64,000 nucleotides of DNA from Epiperipatus broadwayi (Eukaryota > Onychophora > Udeonychophora > Euonychophora > Peripatidae), in NCBI GenBank assembly GCA_028023455.1, contig JAQFVV010012489.1:3721881-3785880 (forward strand). The letters run 5' to 3'. Every line of letters starts with the position of its first letter. Position 1 is the first letter of the stretch. The notes below the pieces were generated by a model. That model made no database searches. It was given only the letters and a program-made list of their open reading frames with translations, and had not been told where the DNA came from. The position numbers were made by a program, and so were the translations under genes. This document shows positions 1-12,770 of the stretch, in pieces.

Positions 1-1594
1 AACACAATATTAATAAAATTAGATAAAAATAAATTACATAAAATAATGTCACATAATTGTATCTACACAAGTAATGTACATTAATTAGATAAATAATACA
101 AGGTAAGATTTTATTACTAAGGGTTTAATTTAAATCCTATAGATACAGGGATAGATTTGAATACCCAGTCAATGAGCTCTCCAATATATAAAAAAAGAAG
201 CAATGCACCCATACTTCAAAATTGTAATAATAGCAACAATTGGTATTAATAAACCTATGGCAATTGATCATAATGAAATAATAAATCAAAAGGGGAATTT
301 GAACTTTAACACCACTGGAATATCATATAATTGACCTATAATAAATTATGACAATAATTTATGTGAATGTCCTTTTATGGCTGATAACTGAACACATATG
401 ATAAACTAAAATAAGGATGAAAGAAACAATGTAAGCATCATAATGTATGAAGACTCTGCTCAAACATACATTTATATAACCAAGAGAAATATACCTGTGG
501 ATGTATTCATCCGCATAAGGAATAATAAAGAAGTAAGTATCGTGTGGGTTTTCTAACTATAAACAGAGCAAATAGTATAATTGTAGAATGTTCAGGGGAT
601 TGACCAACAGCACTGAAAGAAACTTAAAGGATATACAAAAAATAATGGGAATGAATATTCTGAGGATTAACCATCACATAGAATAATATGAAGAATATGA
701 TAAATGGCAAGCAATTATTCTGAAGATTAGAGCACTAGCACAGAAAAGCCATATAACATTAAAATAATATTACTCTTATTTCCCTAATAAATAGAAATAA
801 ATTACTCTCATTAATCTATCAGCTCAATGAAATACAATAGTCAATATGAAAGCATAGTAATTTTCCAAAATCATGTATATTTAATAAAATTTGGAAATCA
901 ACAAAAATTGTGATAAAAGTGAGAAACAAAATTTTAAAAATATAAACATTAGTAAAAATTAAGAAATTTCTATTTCACAATAACAAAAAAATAATATAAA
1001 ATTATTAAAAAAAGGAATTTTTATACCTAGTTATTTAAAAAAAAAACAGATACAAAAGAAACAAAACAACAATTTAATAAAAAAAAGTGATAATATTTTT
1101 TGTATAAAGTTTTTTAAGGCATTTAATGAGATTTTGCATTAAATTTGGTGAAAATCAGATTTAAATAAATTTTTGAGTTTTATAAAAATGAGATATTAAC
1201 ATTTTTTAAGTTTGTAAATTAAAGAAAAGAATAGAATCAATTCAAAAATTTATTTGCAGATGGATTGCAAGACGTACAACTGAAATATATGTCAGTTTAT
1301 ATAGATCTGATTATGATCTTGATATCATATATAGATGTCACTAGTAATCAGTCTTTATTAAATTACTATATTCTATAGTTCTGTACATACCAAAATAAGC
1401 TTTGTTTAATATAAGACTATTATTATGTGCCACTTTCCCAAGAGGGATAAAACATTATGCATGAATATGGTAACATAGCATAATACTTCCAATAATCTGA
1501 TCGCATTCAGATCTTAAAATCTTATTTCTCAAATAAATAACATTTCAGAATAACGTAATCAAAATTTTCTATTATTACATACTCTTGGAATTGA

Positions 1595-1630
<36 letters not shown>

Positions 1631-3870
1631 TCAATTCCAAGAGTATATATATATATATATATAGAAGCATACTTATTTTATTATAATTAAATTTTAATTA
1701 GTTTTATTGTACAATAAAATAAAATAGTTTTTATTAATTCATTTATGATAATAATCATAAAAATCATTAATAATTCAGAATTAAATTAAGAGAAAAATCA
1801 TTACGTGGGACTATTCAATGTACAATTAAATATGTTAAAGAATATAAATAAGAAAACTATTTTACTGGAAGTATGCATTTCCAAAATAAACTATATCATT
1901 CCAATTTTACTAACTATTTAAATATATTTAAATTAAAGTTATTATAAAAAACATTATGCTGTTAGGAGATGTTAGAATATCAGAAAAGTTAATAAATTTA
2001 TTACTAAAAATGAAAATAAAAAGATGGGATACTATAAGAATTATATATGTCAATGTGGATCAGTTTATAGAAAAGGTTTAAAAATAGTTCTAAAATTATC
2101 TACTCTAAAAGCAAAAAAAAAAAAACATAATGATGTAGTAATTGATTGATATTCAGGAAAGAAAAATATTATGAGTAGCCCCTTAATGAATAATAGATTC
2201 ATGGGTAATAAGTTACAAATAATTTTTAGGAGATTAAATTATTTAGATATATAGGCAAATTAGAACTTGTTAGTATGATGTGAAAAATATTTGGAAAAAT
2301 ACTAAAAAAATATTAAAAATAAAAATAATATTGATCAGTAATGAAATAATTGGAATTATATGATATTCATAAAATGATCGAAGTATTGGCGTTTGAAGTT
2401 TTGAAATAAGAAATGAAAACGATAAAAGATTTAAAAGCTTTTGGGAAAAAAAATAGCAATAAATAAATTGTGTTTTGATTCAAAATAAACTTGAAATCAG
2501 TAATTAAGATGCAGTTAACAACTCTAATATACATTTAGGTCAAATTTAAGAGTTATAAGTGGCATTATAACAAATGAAAATTTGTTTCTTGGAGAAACAT
2601 TTTTAAAATTATTACATAGGTCAGCTAACCTATTAGGTAAATCCAAATGAAATGTAAAAAAATATTAAAGAAAAATTTAAAATATGCTGCAATAATGAGA
2701 GTAAGTTATAAAAAGCAAGCAAGCAAAAAGGGGTATGAATTAAAACATGATAAATGAAATGATAGAGAAATTCTTTAGAAAGTACAAATGTTTATATAAA
2801 TCTTAATAGAATTATATGAATATATAATTTTTTTTTAAAAATGTCACTAGAAAAGTAATACAGAAAAATAAAGTTACAAAGAAATAACAAGTTGGATTTA
2901 ATTTATATTAGAATTCAATAGTTTAGAAGGTCAGCAGAGATGAAATAGTGATTTAATATTAAAATGTTAATAAATTAATAAGAAAATTGATGTATTAAAC
3001 TATGGGAATAGATAAAGAGTTATTAATACAATAAAAAAGGTTTTAACATTAATTAAAAAATATGAAGATAAAAATAAATTAGATTGAATTTTTATAAAGA
3101 ATGTAGTGTAAAAGTATTAACTGAAATGAAAACTAGAAAGTGCATACAATTAATGAAATTCTATAAGAATTAGAGAATGTTATGAAGTAAAATAGTTTGA
3201 GAAAATTCAGTAATATTTGCAATGTAATTTATGACTTCAAGAGCAGTTATTTTTCACTACTTTAAAGCCAATTGATTATTCAGCAATTACACTAGATGGC
3301 TCCACAGTCATGGTGTGCAATATTTTTACACTTGCAAACACTATACTCAGAATGAAGTTTTATGTGACCCATTATATGTTGTTACCACACATATAAGGGT
3401 AGTAATAATAAAAGTCATTTTACCATATATATATTTCAGTTCATATGATTAGATAGATCTTTAAAAAACTGCTTATTAATAAAAATGTATAATGATACTT
3501 GGTTCTTAGTACATCTGTTAATATATAGCAGTTACACATTTTTTAGCTTGTTTTAGAAAATGAATACATTCGAGAATGTAGTACTATGTATCAAAGTTAA
3601 AAGGATACTAGTATAAAAAACAAAATTCTGAGAGTGAACAAGAAAAATAAGAGCAATTTAAGCAAAGTGTCATTACGTTGTCTGTTTATACAAAGTGGAT
3701 TGGAATACAATATAAAGAAGAAAATGTTTAAAGACAAAAATGTTCAGACACACAATAATGAGGTGAACAATTTTCATGTATTTTTAATAGTGTTTAGATT
3801 TTTATTTTTTTCAATTAAAAATAAGTTATCCAACATAAGAACTTTTCACAATTTTTACAATCCTCAAAAA
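1..3870. other. AT-rich non-coding DNA, no gene seen
   Basis: Apart from the TA cruciform at 1581-1643 I recognise nothing here: no coding-like frame, no RNA gene and no repeat family shared with the rest of the window. The open frame at 3634-3882 (82 codons, rich in Lys, Asn and Phe) looks like chance AT-rich translation. Confidence 0.6.
1581..1643. repeat. (TA)n cruciform with 15-nt unique arms
   Basis: ACTCTTGGAATTGAG is followed by a TA run and then by its exact reverse complement CTCAATTCCAAGAGT. A further TA run follows at once. The perfect non-TA arms make this a real palindrome, not only a dinucleotide repeat. It would extrude as a hairpin. Confidence 0.85.
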
Positions 3871-3881
3871 TATATTCTGTG

Positions 3882-3930
3882 ACTTCTTGAAGGATCACAA
3901 CCCACAGGATTGTGAACCACTATTCTACAG
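3882..3930. mobile_element. possible right end of a hAT-type DNA transposon
   Basis: The stretch GATCACAACCCACAGG followed by TTGTGAACCACTA resembles the right terminus of SPIN/Charlie-type hAT elements, which typically end in a GAACCACTG-like motif. The last base differs and I found no convincing left terminus or 8-bp target duplication, so this may be a solitary relic or coincidence. Confidence 0.3.
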
Positions 3931-4328
3931 TAGTAAGAATTGCTTTTGAAGCACATCACTAAAATGAGAAAGGTGTTGATGTATAATTTATATGACATAA
4001 AAAATATTCAGTGGATTTCTTTTCAACATCACTGGACATGTCTAATTGAGGAAAAGATGTGAATTATATAATAATTAATTACTTTTTCATGTAGAAATGA
4101 TTTAATAAAGTGAAATAACAGTTTTCAACAATTACAGCCAAATTTTAACTTTTTATTCTCTGTTCTTTTAACAAGTTTCAATTATAACCATGTATCAAAA
4201 CATCATTTACAAACTTTTGTCTTCCACTTAATTTTACTTAAGCTTTTATCATATTTCTCCTACCCATCTCTTTTTTATTCAACCTTTAGATAGAAATTAT
4301 TCTGGAAATTTTTGAAAGTATATATATA

Positions 4329-4774
4329 TTAGCAAGTTTTTTAACTTGCATTTTTGTTTATCATAAATGTACCTTTGAGGTCTTTCTTGCAATGATATAG
4401 ATTGCAGAGGCTTCTACTATATGGTGATGCTGAACTGAGATCAGACCCATATAGCTATCTGGTTTGCTATGCTGAGTTTGAAGACATTACGTGTCTAAAA
4501 AATTCACGCTTGCAAGCTGAATAGAAATTGTTTCATAAACGCTCAGAGTTTGTATTTAGATCTAGTTTCTTTATTCCTGTCTTTCACTGACGATAGCAAA
4601 TAGCTTGAAATCATGATCTGAAAGTGGAATTATAGTTAGAGATAGTGAATACTAACTACTCTGACGTTTATGTAAACGAAATATACGCTTGATAGGTGTT
4701 TTTGGTAGGACGCCATCTGTGGACATAAATACAAGCGTTAGCAAGTTTTTTAACTTGCATTTTTGTTTATCATA
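4329..4774 (+). mobile_element. hammerhead-bearing element between 37-bp direct repeats
   Basis: A perfect 37-bp direct repeat occurs at 4329-4365 and 4738-4774. It contains the small palindrome GCAAGTT-TTTT-AACTTGC. The 372 bp between hold a complete hammerhead ribozyme at 4581-4624. Sequence at 4523-4555 is a diverged reverse complement of 4655-4690, so the ribozyme sits inside an inverted repeat. Positions 4419-4490 resemble 28071-28140 (shared CAGACCCATATG-like core), which links this element to the hammerhead family at 28 kb. The direct repeats may be a very long target-site duplication or the remnant of a tandem dimer. No protein is encoded. Confidence 0.7.
4581..4624 (+). ncRNA. hammerhead ribozyme, type I, intact core
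   Basis: The core is CUGACGA (4587-4593) and GAAA (4607-4610). Stem I is a perfect 6 bp: CUUUCA (4581-4586) with UGAAAG (4619-4624). Stem II is AGC/GCU with loop AAAUA, closed on the core side by a U·U mismatch. Stem III is minimal: A4610-U4617 and U4611-A4616 around loop CAUG. The predicted self-cleavage follows C4618, in the triplet AUC. Every invariant residue of the hammerhead consensus is present. The short stem II and 2-bp stem III match the minimal hammerheads described from retroelements. Activity is inferred, not shown. Confidence 0.8.
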
Positions 4775-4874
4775 TATATATATATTACTATTTTTAATGA
4801 GATATTGTATTTATTTTCAATTTTAATTTCCCTTTATCAGATGTAATTGAGGATGTTTTTACCTTCTGCTTTAC

Positions 4875-7268
4875 TTAATTCTGATATTCATCATCATCAT
4901 CATCATCAACCATTATCAATCCACTGCAGGATGAAGGTCTCTCCAAGTTTAATCCATCTTCCTGATCTTTAGCTTCTCTTCTCCACAACACCCCTGCACA
5001 TTTTTTTATTTCATCCATCCATCTCACATGTGGTCTCTTTCTGGGTCTTTTGCAATCTCTTGGAATCCAGTTTAAAATTTCAATTGTCCATCTATTATCA
5101 TCTCTTCTAGCAATATGTCCATCCCAACTCCATTTCAATCTTTTAATTTTTTCAATAAGGTCAGTAACACCTGTTTGTTGTCTTACCCATACATTGCGTT
5201 TTCGATCTCTTCTTGTTACTCCCAACATACATCTCTCCATACTCCTTTGAGTGGTCTGAAGTCTCTGTATTGCTCTTCTATTAAGTGTCCAAGTCTCAGA
5301 TCCATAAGTAAGAACTGGTAAAACACATTTGTTAAAAACCATCCTTTTCAAACACATAGGCATATTTCCTTTTAGTATCAAGTTATTTCTACCAAAAGCA
5401 CTCCAACCAAGTTTAATTCTATGATTAATTTCCTCCATTATGTTTCCATCTGTATTAATAATCTGACCAAGGTATTTGTAACTGTTAACTTCTTCTAATT
5501 CTTCATAATCAATCTTTATTTTTATATTTTGAACAAATCGATTAAACATTACTTTAGTCTTTTTAACATTTATCTTTAGTCCTACTTTTCTACTTTCATC
5601 TGTTAACTCCTGCAATATTTCCTGCAGCTCTGAAGCATTATTTGCAAAAACAACTACATCATCTGCAAAATCTAAATGACTTAAATACTCTCCATTTACT
5701 TTCACTCCTTTAGTTTCCCATTTTAATCCACAAAATACTTCTTGCAGCACTGCTGTAAAGAGTTTTGGAGATATGGAGTCACCTTGTCTTACACCTTTCT
5801 CAATGTTGATTTTTCCAGTATCATTATAAAATCTAATTGTTGCTGTTGCATTTTTATAAATATTCTTTAAAATATGACAATATCCTGGATCTATACCTTG
5901 ATGATCTAATGCTTTAATCACTGAAGAAATATGTATAGAATCGAATGCCTTTTCATAATCTACAAATCCAAAACATAATAACAACTCATATTCGTTTGTC
6001 CTTTCTATGACTTCTCTCAATACCTGAATATGATCTATTGTACTAAAACCACTTTTAAATCCAGCTTGTTCTCTTGGTTGGTGGAAATTCAAAGTTCTCT
6101 GTAGACGAGTTGTAATTATCTTGGTAAAAATTTTATATAAAACTGATAAAAGACTGATAGGTCTGTAATTTCTAATATCTTCTTTATCACCTTTTTTAAA
6201 TATTAATATTATTACTGCATTCTTCCAATCTTCCGGTATATCTTTATCATTTAGACATTTGGTATATAACTTTGCTAAAATTGTTTCTATTTCTTCACCT
6301 GCTTTTTTTAATATATCAATTATAATTCCATCATTACCTGGAGCCTTTCCTTTTTTCATACATTTAATTGCATTTCTCACTTCTTCATTTAAAATTCTGG
6401 GCAATTCGGAAGATGTAATAGATATAGGAGGTACTTGTTCTTTATTACTATATAATTCTTGATAAAAATCTTCTACCAATTTCATGATGTCATCTCTCTT
6501 TTTAGTAATAATTCCATCTTTTTTTCTTATTGCAGATATAAATTTCCTACCAATACCAAAATGTTGTTTAACATTTTTGAGACTTTTATTTTCTTCTACA
6601 GCTTTCCTTGCTATTTCACAGTTATACTTTCTTATATCATTTTCAACTCTTTTCCGTACCATTTTACAAAATTCGAGATATTCAATTCTTTTTAATACAT
6701 CATTTTTGTATATTTTCATATTCCTTCTTTTCTTCATAAATTTTCTAGTCTCAGTAGAAATTTTATTAGTCAATTGTTGCTTTTTTCTACCAGCTATGTT
6801 TGTTGCAGTTTTTAAAAGTGTATCAGTTATTTTCATATTAATTTCATTCAAATCTGTATCATGTTCAAAATCTTCTAACACTTGAAACCTATTTGTAAGT
6901 TCTAATTTAAATTCATTAGAATGTTTCTGAAGATTAGGAATATCAACTGTAAATATTGTTTTTCTTAATATTTTTTGTCTTTCTAGTTTTACATTAACAC
7001 GTAACTTACACCTTACTAATCGATGATCACTTCCTGCGTTAAATTTATTAAGAACAGTACAATCTTGAAATATGTATTTTCTGTTAGTCAAAATATAATC
7101 CAATTCTGCTGTACCTTCATTTGGATGCTTCCATGTCCATTTTCTTTTAACATTTTTCTCAAAAAATGAATTCATAATATAAAGTTTTTCTTTTTCTGCA
7201 AACTCCACAATTCTATGTCCTCTCTCATTTCTATTACCATAACCAAAATTACGTACAGCATAATTCAT
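4875..7268 (-). CDS. RTE-like LINE polyprotein (endonuclease-reverse transcriptase), 5'-truncated
   Basis: This is an uninterrupted 797-codon frame. Residues 1-90 are the C-terminal part of an APE-type endonuclease, with the catalytic GSDHRLV at 79-85; the N-terminal half of that domain is missing. The reverse transcriptase follows: GKAPGNDGI at 308-316, NYRPISLL at 367-374, FVDYEKAFDSI at 435-445 (motif A Asp), RQGDSISPKLF at 494-504, and FADD at 534-537 (catalytic Asp pair intact). A C-terminal region with RRDDNRW and HVRWMDEI follows. The last residues (poly-Asp, then EYQN) come from reading into the element's GAT-repeat tail. The start is simply the first Met after the truncation, because DNA beyond 7268 is unrelated AT-rich sequence. 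The protein would nick target DNA and reverse-transcribe its own RNA there. Three relatives lie at 14.7-18.1 kb. Confidence 0.9.
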   Translation of the reverse strand: MNYAVRNFGYGNRNERGHRIVEFAEKEKLYIMNSFFEKNVKRKWTWKHPNEGTAELDYILTNRKYIFQDCTVLNKFNAGSDHRLVRCKLRVNVKLERQKILRKTIFTVDIPNLQKHSNEFKLELTNRFQVLEDFEHDTDLNEINMKITDTLLKTATNIAGRKKQQLTNKISTETRKFMKKRRNMKIYKNDVLKRIEYLEFCKMVRKRVENDIRKYNCEIARKAVEENKSLKNVKQHFGIGRKFISAIRKKDGIITKKRDDIMKLVEDFYQELYSNKEQVPPISITSSELPRILNEEVRNAIKCMKKGKAPGNDGIIIDILKKAGEEIETILAKLYTKCLNDKDIPEDWKNAVIILIFKKGDKEDIRNYRPISLLSVLYKIFTKIITTRLQRTLNFHQPREQAGFKSGFSTIDHIQVLREVIERTNEYELLLCFGFVDYEKAFDSIHISSVIKALDHQGIDPGYCHILKNIYKNATATIRFYNDTGKINIEKGVRQGDSISPKLFTAVLQEVFCGLKWETKGVKVNGEYLSHLDFADDVVVFANNASELQEILQELTDESRKVGLKINVKKTKVMFNRFVQNIKIKIDYEELEEVNSYKYLGQIINTDGNIMEEINHRIKLGWSAFGRNNLILKGNMPMCLKRMVFNKCVLPVLTYGSETWTLNRRAIQRLQTTQRSMERCMLGVTRRDRKRNVWVRQQTGVTDLIEKIKRLKWSWDGHIARRDDNRWTIEILNWIPRDCKRPRKRPHVRWMDEIKKCAGVLWRREAKDQEDGLNLERPSSCSGLIMVDDDDDDEYQN
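4887..4912 (-). repeat. (GAT)n tail of the LINE
   Basis: On the minus strand the element ends in GTTGATGATGATGATGATG, the microsatellite 3' end typical of RTE-type LINEs. The three other copies end the same way: near 15992, 17351 and 18129. Confidence 0.8.
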
Positions 7269-7274
7269 ACTTAA

Positions 7275-10200
7275 TATTATAACAATATGTATATAATAAT
7301 ATTAAACTTTCATATGACCATAAAACTCATGCATTCATACTTTATTTATAAATGAACATATTTTTTATATGTTGAAACTTTTTCATATAAAAAAAATGCT
7401 GAAATAATCAGCAAATACATGTTGATACTTTTATACAAGAATAAAAAGTATTTTTAAAATAAGACTTCCATTTTTATAAAATTTTGTTACCTGATGATTG
7501 AAGATTTTTTATAAATTGAAAGCATAATAAGAGAGAATTATTTGAGATTCGATTCTGAAGAATGGCTACAATATGATAGAGATGAGAGGAAGGTGAAGAA
7601 TGGTTGTGATATGATAATGATAAGTCTAGAGATGCACTAATAAAAACCAAAAGTAAAAAATAAACAGAAAATTATTTCTGCAGTCCAATAATTACTACCC
7701 TTTCTTAAGATATTAAAACTATATAGAAATCAGTGTCTTCTTATGAAAGAATAATATAATGGAGAAACATTGAGCATGTTATATAGTTAGATATTTCCAT
7801 TTTTGTAAGGGCCAAAATATTTTTTTTAACAAAATAAAGATTAATTTTACACTAATTTCTTTTTGACTCTCAGATATGCTCTGGTCTCTAACCTGTCAAA
7901 AATATAAATTAACAACATGTGATGTTTATTGGCTTAAAAATATAAATTACATTCGTAGTTCAGTCTTCTATTCTGAAAAAGTATTGAACAGAGCACTAAA
8001 TGGGTATATTTATGATAGATTTAAGTAGGTAAAAAATTAATATGCATAAGAGTTACAGAATATAAATAAATTAAGATTATTTACTGAAAAATTAAGAAAT
8101 GGAGGAGAAACTAAATTAGGCATATACTTATATTTGAAAGAATTCATTTCAAGATGGTGGTCCAAATGGTTCAGGTTTATAAAATAAAAACAGAAGAGTA
8201 AACACAAAAAGAGCTATACATGATATTTGAAAGAACATATTTAATAATAACGTTTGGATAAAATAATGTAAAAAAACATATAAAATATGTTTTGTTGCTA
8301 ATATCTAATTGGAACACTTACATTCACATGGGCATAAGTATTTTTAGTTAAATGTGCATAATGTAAAATTAAAAATAATATATACACTAATTACCACAAA
8401 GTTTATAAAATCCATTTCTTAAATTACCTTTATTATTTGTTATTGATTAATTCTACCTTAGAATAAATTGCTACATTGCTTGAATATTTAATGTGATAAA
8501 ATAATATTACAAATATTTCATTAATTGCGTGGCATTGTATTTAGCATTTACAATTTTTGTGCATTGTGAGTTATATTTAAGTAGTAACATTGAGATTTCT
8601 TAAAACTAGCAAGAGCTTTAAATAAGCTGCGAATTAATCAAACCGTATAGCAGAATGGCTGGTTATTTCAGCGTGATATCAAATTGGTAATTGTAGGTGT
8701 AGTAAAGACGATTTGAACGAATTATTTGAACTTCACTTATTGTGATTGATTAATTACTGGTCTTAAATATAATTTATCTTTTGGTTTCTGATAATTTTAT
8801 ATTTAACCCCCCCCTCCCAGTCATGTGCTGTTTTTATGACGTAGCGACATTCCTGCGGCATATTTCTATTTTTCTTATTTCATATAGGCAACTTTGTTTT
8901 TTCTTTCTTTTAATTTTACTAAACATTAACAATTTTTCTATTAAATTATTTGCTCTTAATTTATAAAAATAAGATGACAATCTCTGTTTTAGTTAAATTT
9001 ATTTTTGACAAACTACTCATGTTTTTATACTATAATTTTTATAAATAAACAATTAGCTTCTCATCGTAATCACAGAAAAAAAATGTAAGAGAAGCTTTTC
9101 AAAAATACTTTATTCACTGCTTTTAGAAATCGACAAATACTGTGCAGCAACTTTTGTTTTTTTTTTTTTCGATGTTGTAATCTATCTGATATTAATGGAA
9201 AATAAACAGCCATTGTCTAATAACAAAGATTAACAAACATTAATCAAGCAATGTTTCCATTACAATCCACGACAGTCAATATGATTAAATACATTGTTCT
9301 TTAAAATAAAAAAAGAAAGTCAGAAAACACATCCACAAGTTTCATCCTTCATACGAAACTAAATTAGAAATCAATTTTCAATTTCCACACTATATTGGTT
9401 TTTCATCAATTAAGAAATCTTAAATTTTCACATCAATGGAGATGAATGCTGGCAATTTACTCAAGAGACAAGTAAAAGCTATTTCCTGATGTAAAGACCT
9501 CTTCAAAGAATTTTTAAAATTATTTATTTAAACTTAAGCAAAGATATTCAACAACTGCATCTAATTGTACTTTATATATATATAGAAAAGCAAAGAAAAA
9601 TTAGAATTGCATAGAAGTAATAATTACATTTTTATACTTAAAATAATTGATTTCAAACCCAATCATATAATAGGGTGTGCGTGCACAATTCCTGCAGTTA
9701 AACCTTTTCTAAGTATATAGAGAAAGACTGGGTACGTATAGCAATAATATAACTAAAAATTCCATGTAATGTTAGCAAATTACTGCATGAAAATTTCTTG
9801 AACTTAATTCCAGCATTTTTTGATTGGCAGCTTTCCTTTTGTGCAAGAGCCAAGAATATTTTTGTATCTCAACAATCCACTTTATAAATGATCTGTTTCT
9901 AGATCTTTTAAATTTTATGGGAGAGTTTGAAATTCCAATTGTTGATTATTATTTATTTCAACACTGCATTTTTCTTAATAATTTTACTAATATTTATTTT
10001 TCTCTATCCACTTTTCTTGCTTTTTATTCTTTACTATTAAATTCAACAGCCATATTTCTATGTAATCTATTGTTTCTGTGCTATACTTCTATTAAATGTT
10101 TGATTCTAAACCCATAAGTAAGAAATATTATATTTTGTATATAGTGTCACTATATCATACTTCTATTGAATATACGATTTTAGATTAATAAATGAAAGAT

Positions 10201-12645
10201 GGTAAGACATATTCATTAATTTTATTACTGTATATTATATTCTACTTCATTAAAAGTAAACTCATTAATATTGTCTAATTTATAACCATTATGCCTTTAC
10301 TATTTTTTTATTTTAGAATATGTATTTAACATTATTATAATCTTTAAAAAATTCAATGATAAATGAAACTAATCGATTTTTAGAATTATATTTTGTGCAA
10401 GTATGAAGTATTACTTATTTAACAAAGCCAATCATACTTCTTGCTAAGTCTAGATAACCAAATATTTATAGTCTATTTGCTTTCTATATTAAAACCCATA
10501 AAAATTTTATAAAAGAGTTTTATTATAATGACTACAATGTAATTGAATGTCTTTATTGCATTAATATAAATATTTTTCAAACTGTTAAAATACTTGCCAT
10601 ATAGAATGCAATAAAGAGACGTTGCTATTGTCAAGCTAATAAAAGCAATGTGTATATATCTTAAATCTGAAAAAAAAAATTATTTATATATGTATTCAAA
10701 AAAGTATTAAGGTATACATTATAAATATTAAAAAAAAACTTTTTTAAAAATTCTGTATAGAGATTCAAAAATTCTAACAAAAGATTTTGTATTCTATTAA
10801 TTGACTTGGATGATTCAACATGATGACACATTTGGAAGCAAAGATTTCTAGATTAATTTCTTTCTAGTGATTATAAAACAAAAATGTCAATTTGATCAAT
10901 TGAAGAAAATGTTTTCAATCTATTATTTGGGTGTGTTTAGATGGCACATAATGTTCTGAGCAATTAATAAAAGATGTTTTAGTAAAACTGTTTTTTTAAA
11001 CCATATATCTATTCTGTACAAATGCAAGGCAAAATAATAACTTATATGCATTGTTATTTTGTATTATTGTTACTGCATCATATTGATGCTAATTTTTTAA
11101 ACTATACATAAAAATCATTTTCATTTTTTTTATATTATTCATGATATAGAATAACATTTTTATTTTTACATTTGTTTTTCCATATTTCCCACACTTTTTA
11201 TAATTATAACCTTCTCTCATTTCTAAATCTATTTCAAATTTGCTTATCTGACTTTTACTTTTTGAATTATTTTCAATTCTATTCATAAAATACCCCTGAA
11301 AATTTTTGAAACATTTTATATAACTATACAAAAGTCTTCCAGATTTGTGTTAATCAATCATTAATGATTATTTTATCTTTGACTCCATTAAGCTTGTTAC
11401 TGTCTTAAAATACATAGTTTCTTATAGTTAAAATACAATACATTATCATTGGGTCTTAATTGAACACCACCATATCAATGTCTGCTATGGATACTTTTCA
11501 AAAAAAAAAAAAAACCTTTAGATATAGATTATTTTTATCTGAAAATACTAAAAAATCTGTCAAATATGTGATCAGTTTTCCTATATAAATATATCCACAT
11601 TAAATTCATTTTTTAATTGTTTTTTTAGTTCTAGTATTAAAATCTTACGTGCACAATCATATAAAACTTACTTTTACATCAGAATAAAAATTTTCTGGGA
11701 TATATGTTAAATATATTTGTTCATCACCCTCATTCTCCAAACATGCTCTATGAAATATAAATTCTAGGAATGCATTCTAAAGTAAATATGAAGATATTTA
11801 AAAGCAAAATAATTAAAAAAGTACAATGCTTTGAATTCTAAATTGTTATAGTTTCATGATTTTCAAGCTATAAATCATAGAAAATAACTAGTGAAGAAAA
11901 CATGTATGCAGTCATGTTTAATTTAAAACTTTATTTAATTAATTATCTGCAAATTTTATGTCAGTACTTAATTTAAATTCATAAAAAATTGTTAAATAAA
12001 TTGTCCAAGCTATTATCTCATTTAAAAAAATTGAAGTTAAAATATTATTATACAGAGAAAAATTAATAATGAAGAAACTGTTCTGGACTAAAATATACAC
12101 CATGAAAATTTTTTAACAATTCTATTGTATTAAATTTTTATTATTTAAAACGTTTTACTCCCACAAATAATAAATAATGAAACTTTTAAACCTGAGTAAA
12201 ATAAACTTACATATTTATAACTTTACAGTAATGAAAATACTGCACAATGCTTTAAAAAACAAGAATACAAAAAAAGTGTTTGAGTTTTCACATACTTGAT
12301 GCTAACATTATATATTAGAAATGTTTTTTATCAATTCTACATCAAATTTTTATAATTTTAAATATGTTTTTCTTTTTGCATATATTAAATATTTAAATGT
12401 TTTAAGCTGAGTAAAAGAAACCAATTTGAACATTTACAATAATTAAAAAGACTGCCAAAGAATAACAATACAAAAAATAAAAATAATGAATTTTAGCAAT
12501 TTGATGTTAATATTATTTACCAGAAATATATTATTAATTTCACACTACTAAATTTTAAAATTTTAAATCAAATTAAAAATTAAACTAATATTTTTCCTAT
12601 CATAAATATTAAATACCACTAAAACATCACATAATGATTATTAAA
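7275..12645. other. AT-rich non-coding DNA
   Basis: I see no gene here. The frames at 8781-8966, 9824-10117 and 11089-11331 have the Phe/Leu/Asn/Lys-rich make-up of translated AT-rich DNA and show no motif. A 21-bp piece near 7910-7935, CATGTGATGTTTATTGGCTTA, is the reverse complement of the terminus of the inverted-repeat family seen at 38843. It is probably an orphan end of that family. Confidence 0.5.
10549..10620. repeat. small foldback with 14-16 bp arms
   Basis: GTCTTTATTGCATT at 10549-10562 is answered by AATGCAATAAAGAGAC at 10605-10620, with a 42-bp spacer. It could be a tiny MITE-like hairpin or coincidence in AT-rich DNA. Confidence 0.45.
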
Positions 12646-12649
12646 TAAT

Positions 12650-12770
12650 TACATTTTTTTTCCATATGTCATAGCATTGGCCTGGAGGTGAACCCGCAAC
12701 AACTGTCTGCAACCAACTGCTTGCTTGCAAGGCGGCTATGCTGACCTATCAGCTAACAATGCTTGACAAT
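12650..12770 (-). mobile_element. tRNA-derived SINE
   Basis: Read on the minus strand, a tRNA-like head with the segment GCCTTGCAAGCAAGCAGTTG is followed by a B-box-like GGGTTCACCTCC, the family signature CCAATGCTATGACATATG, and an A-rich tail. It belongs to the same family as the copies at 25700, 30031, 31267, 41055 and 47411. The A box is decayed in this copy. Confidence 0.75.

Noticed and set aside
721-755. CTGAAGA followed by GAAA on the plus strand
   Set aside because: The 16 nt between cannot form stem II and no stem I pairs; chance match.
4655-4690. CTGACG, TTTATGTAAACG, AAAT as a second hammerhead in the 4.3-4.8 kb element
   Set aside because: The CG-TTT...AAA-CG hairpin is good but A9 is missing and no stem I or III forms. 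It is better explained as part of the inverted flank.
6484-6885. 133-codon plus-strand frame inside the LINE
   Set aside because: Antisense shadow of the reverse transcriptase polyprotein; Phe/Ser/Ile-rich with no motif.
4871-7285. TACTTAAT on both sides of the 4875-7268 LINE as a target duplication
   Set aside because: The left copy is separated from the GAT tail by about 9 bp, and 8-bp AT-rich matches are expected by chance.
7493-7525. CTGATGA ... TTGAAAGC hammerhead-like match
   Set aside because: No stem II and no complementary stem I; AT-rich coincidence.
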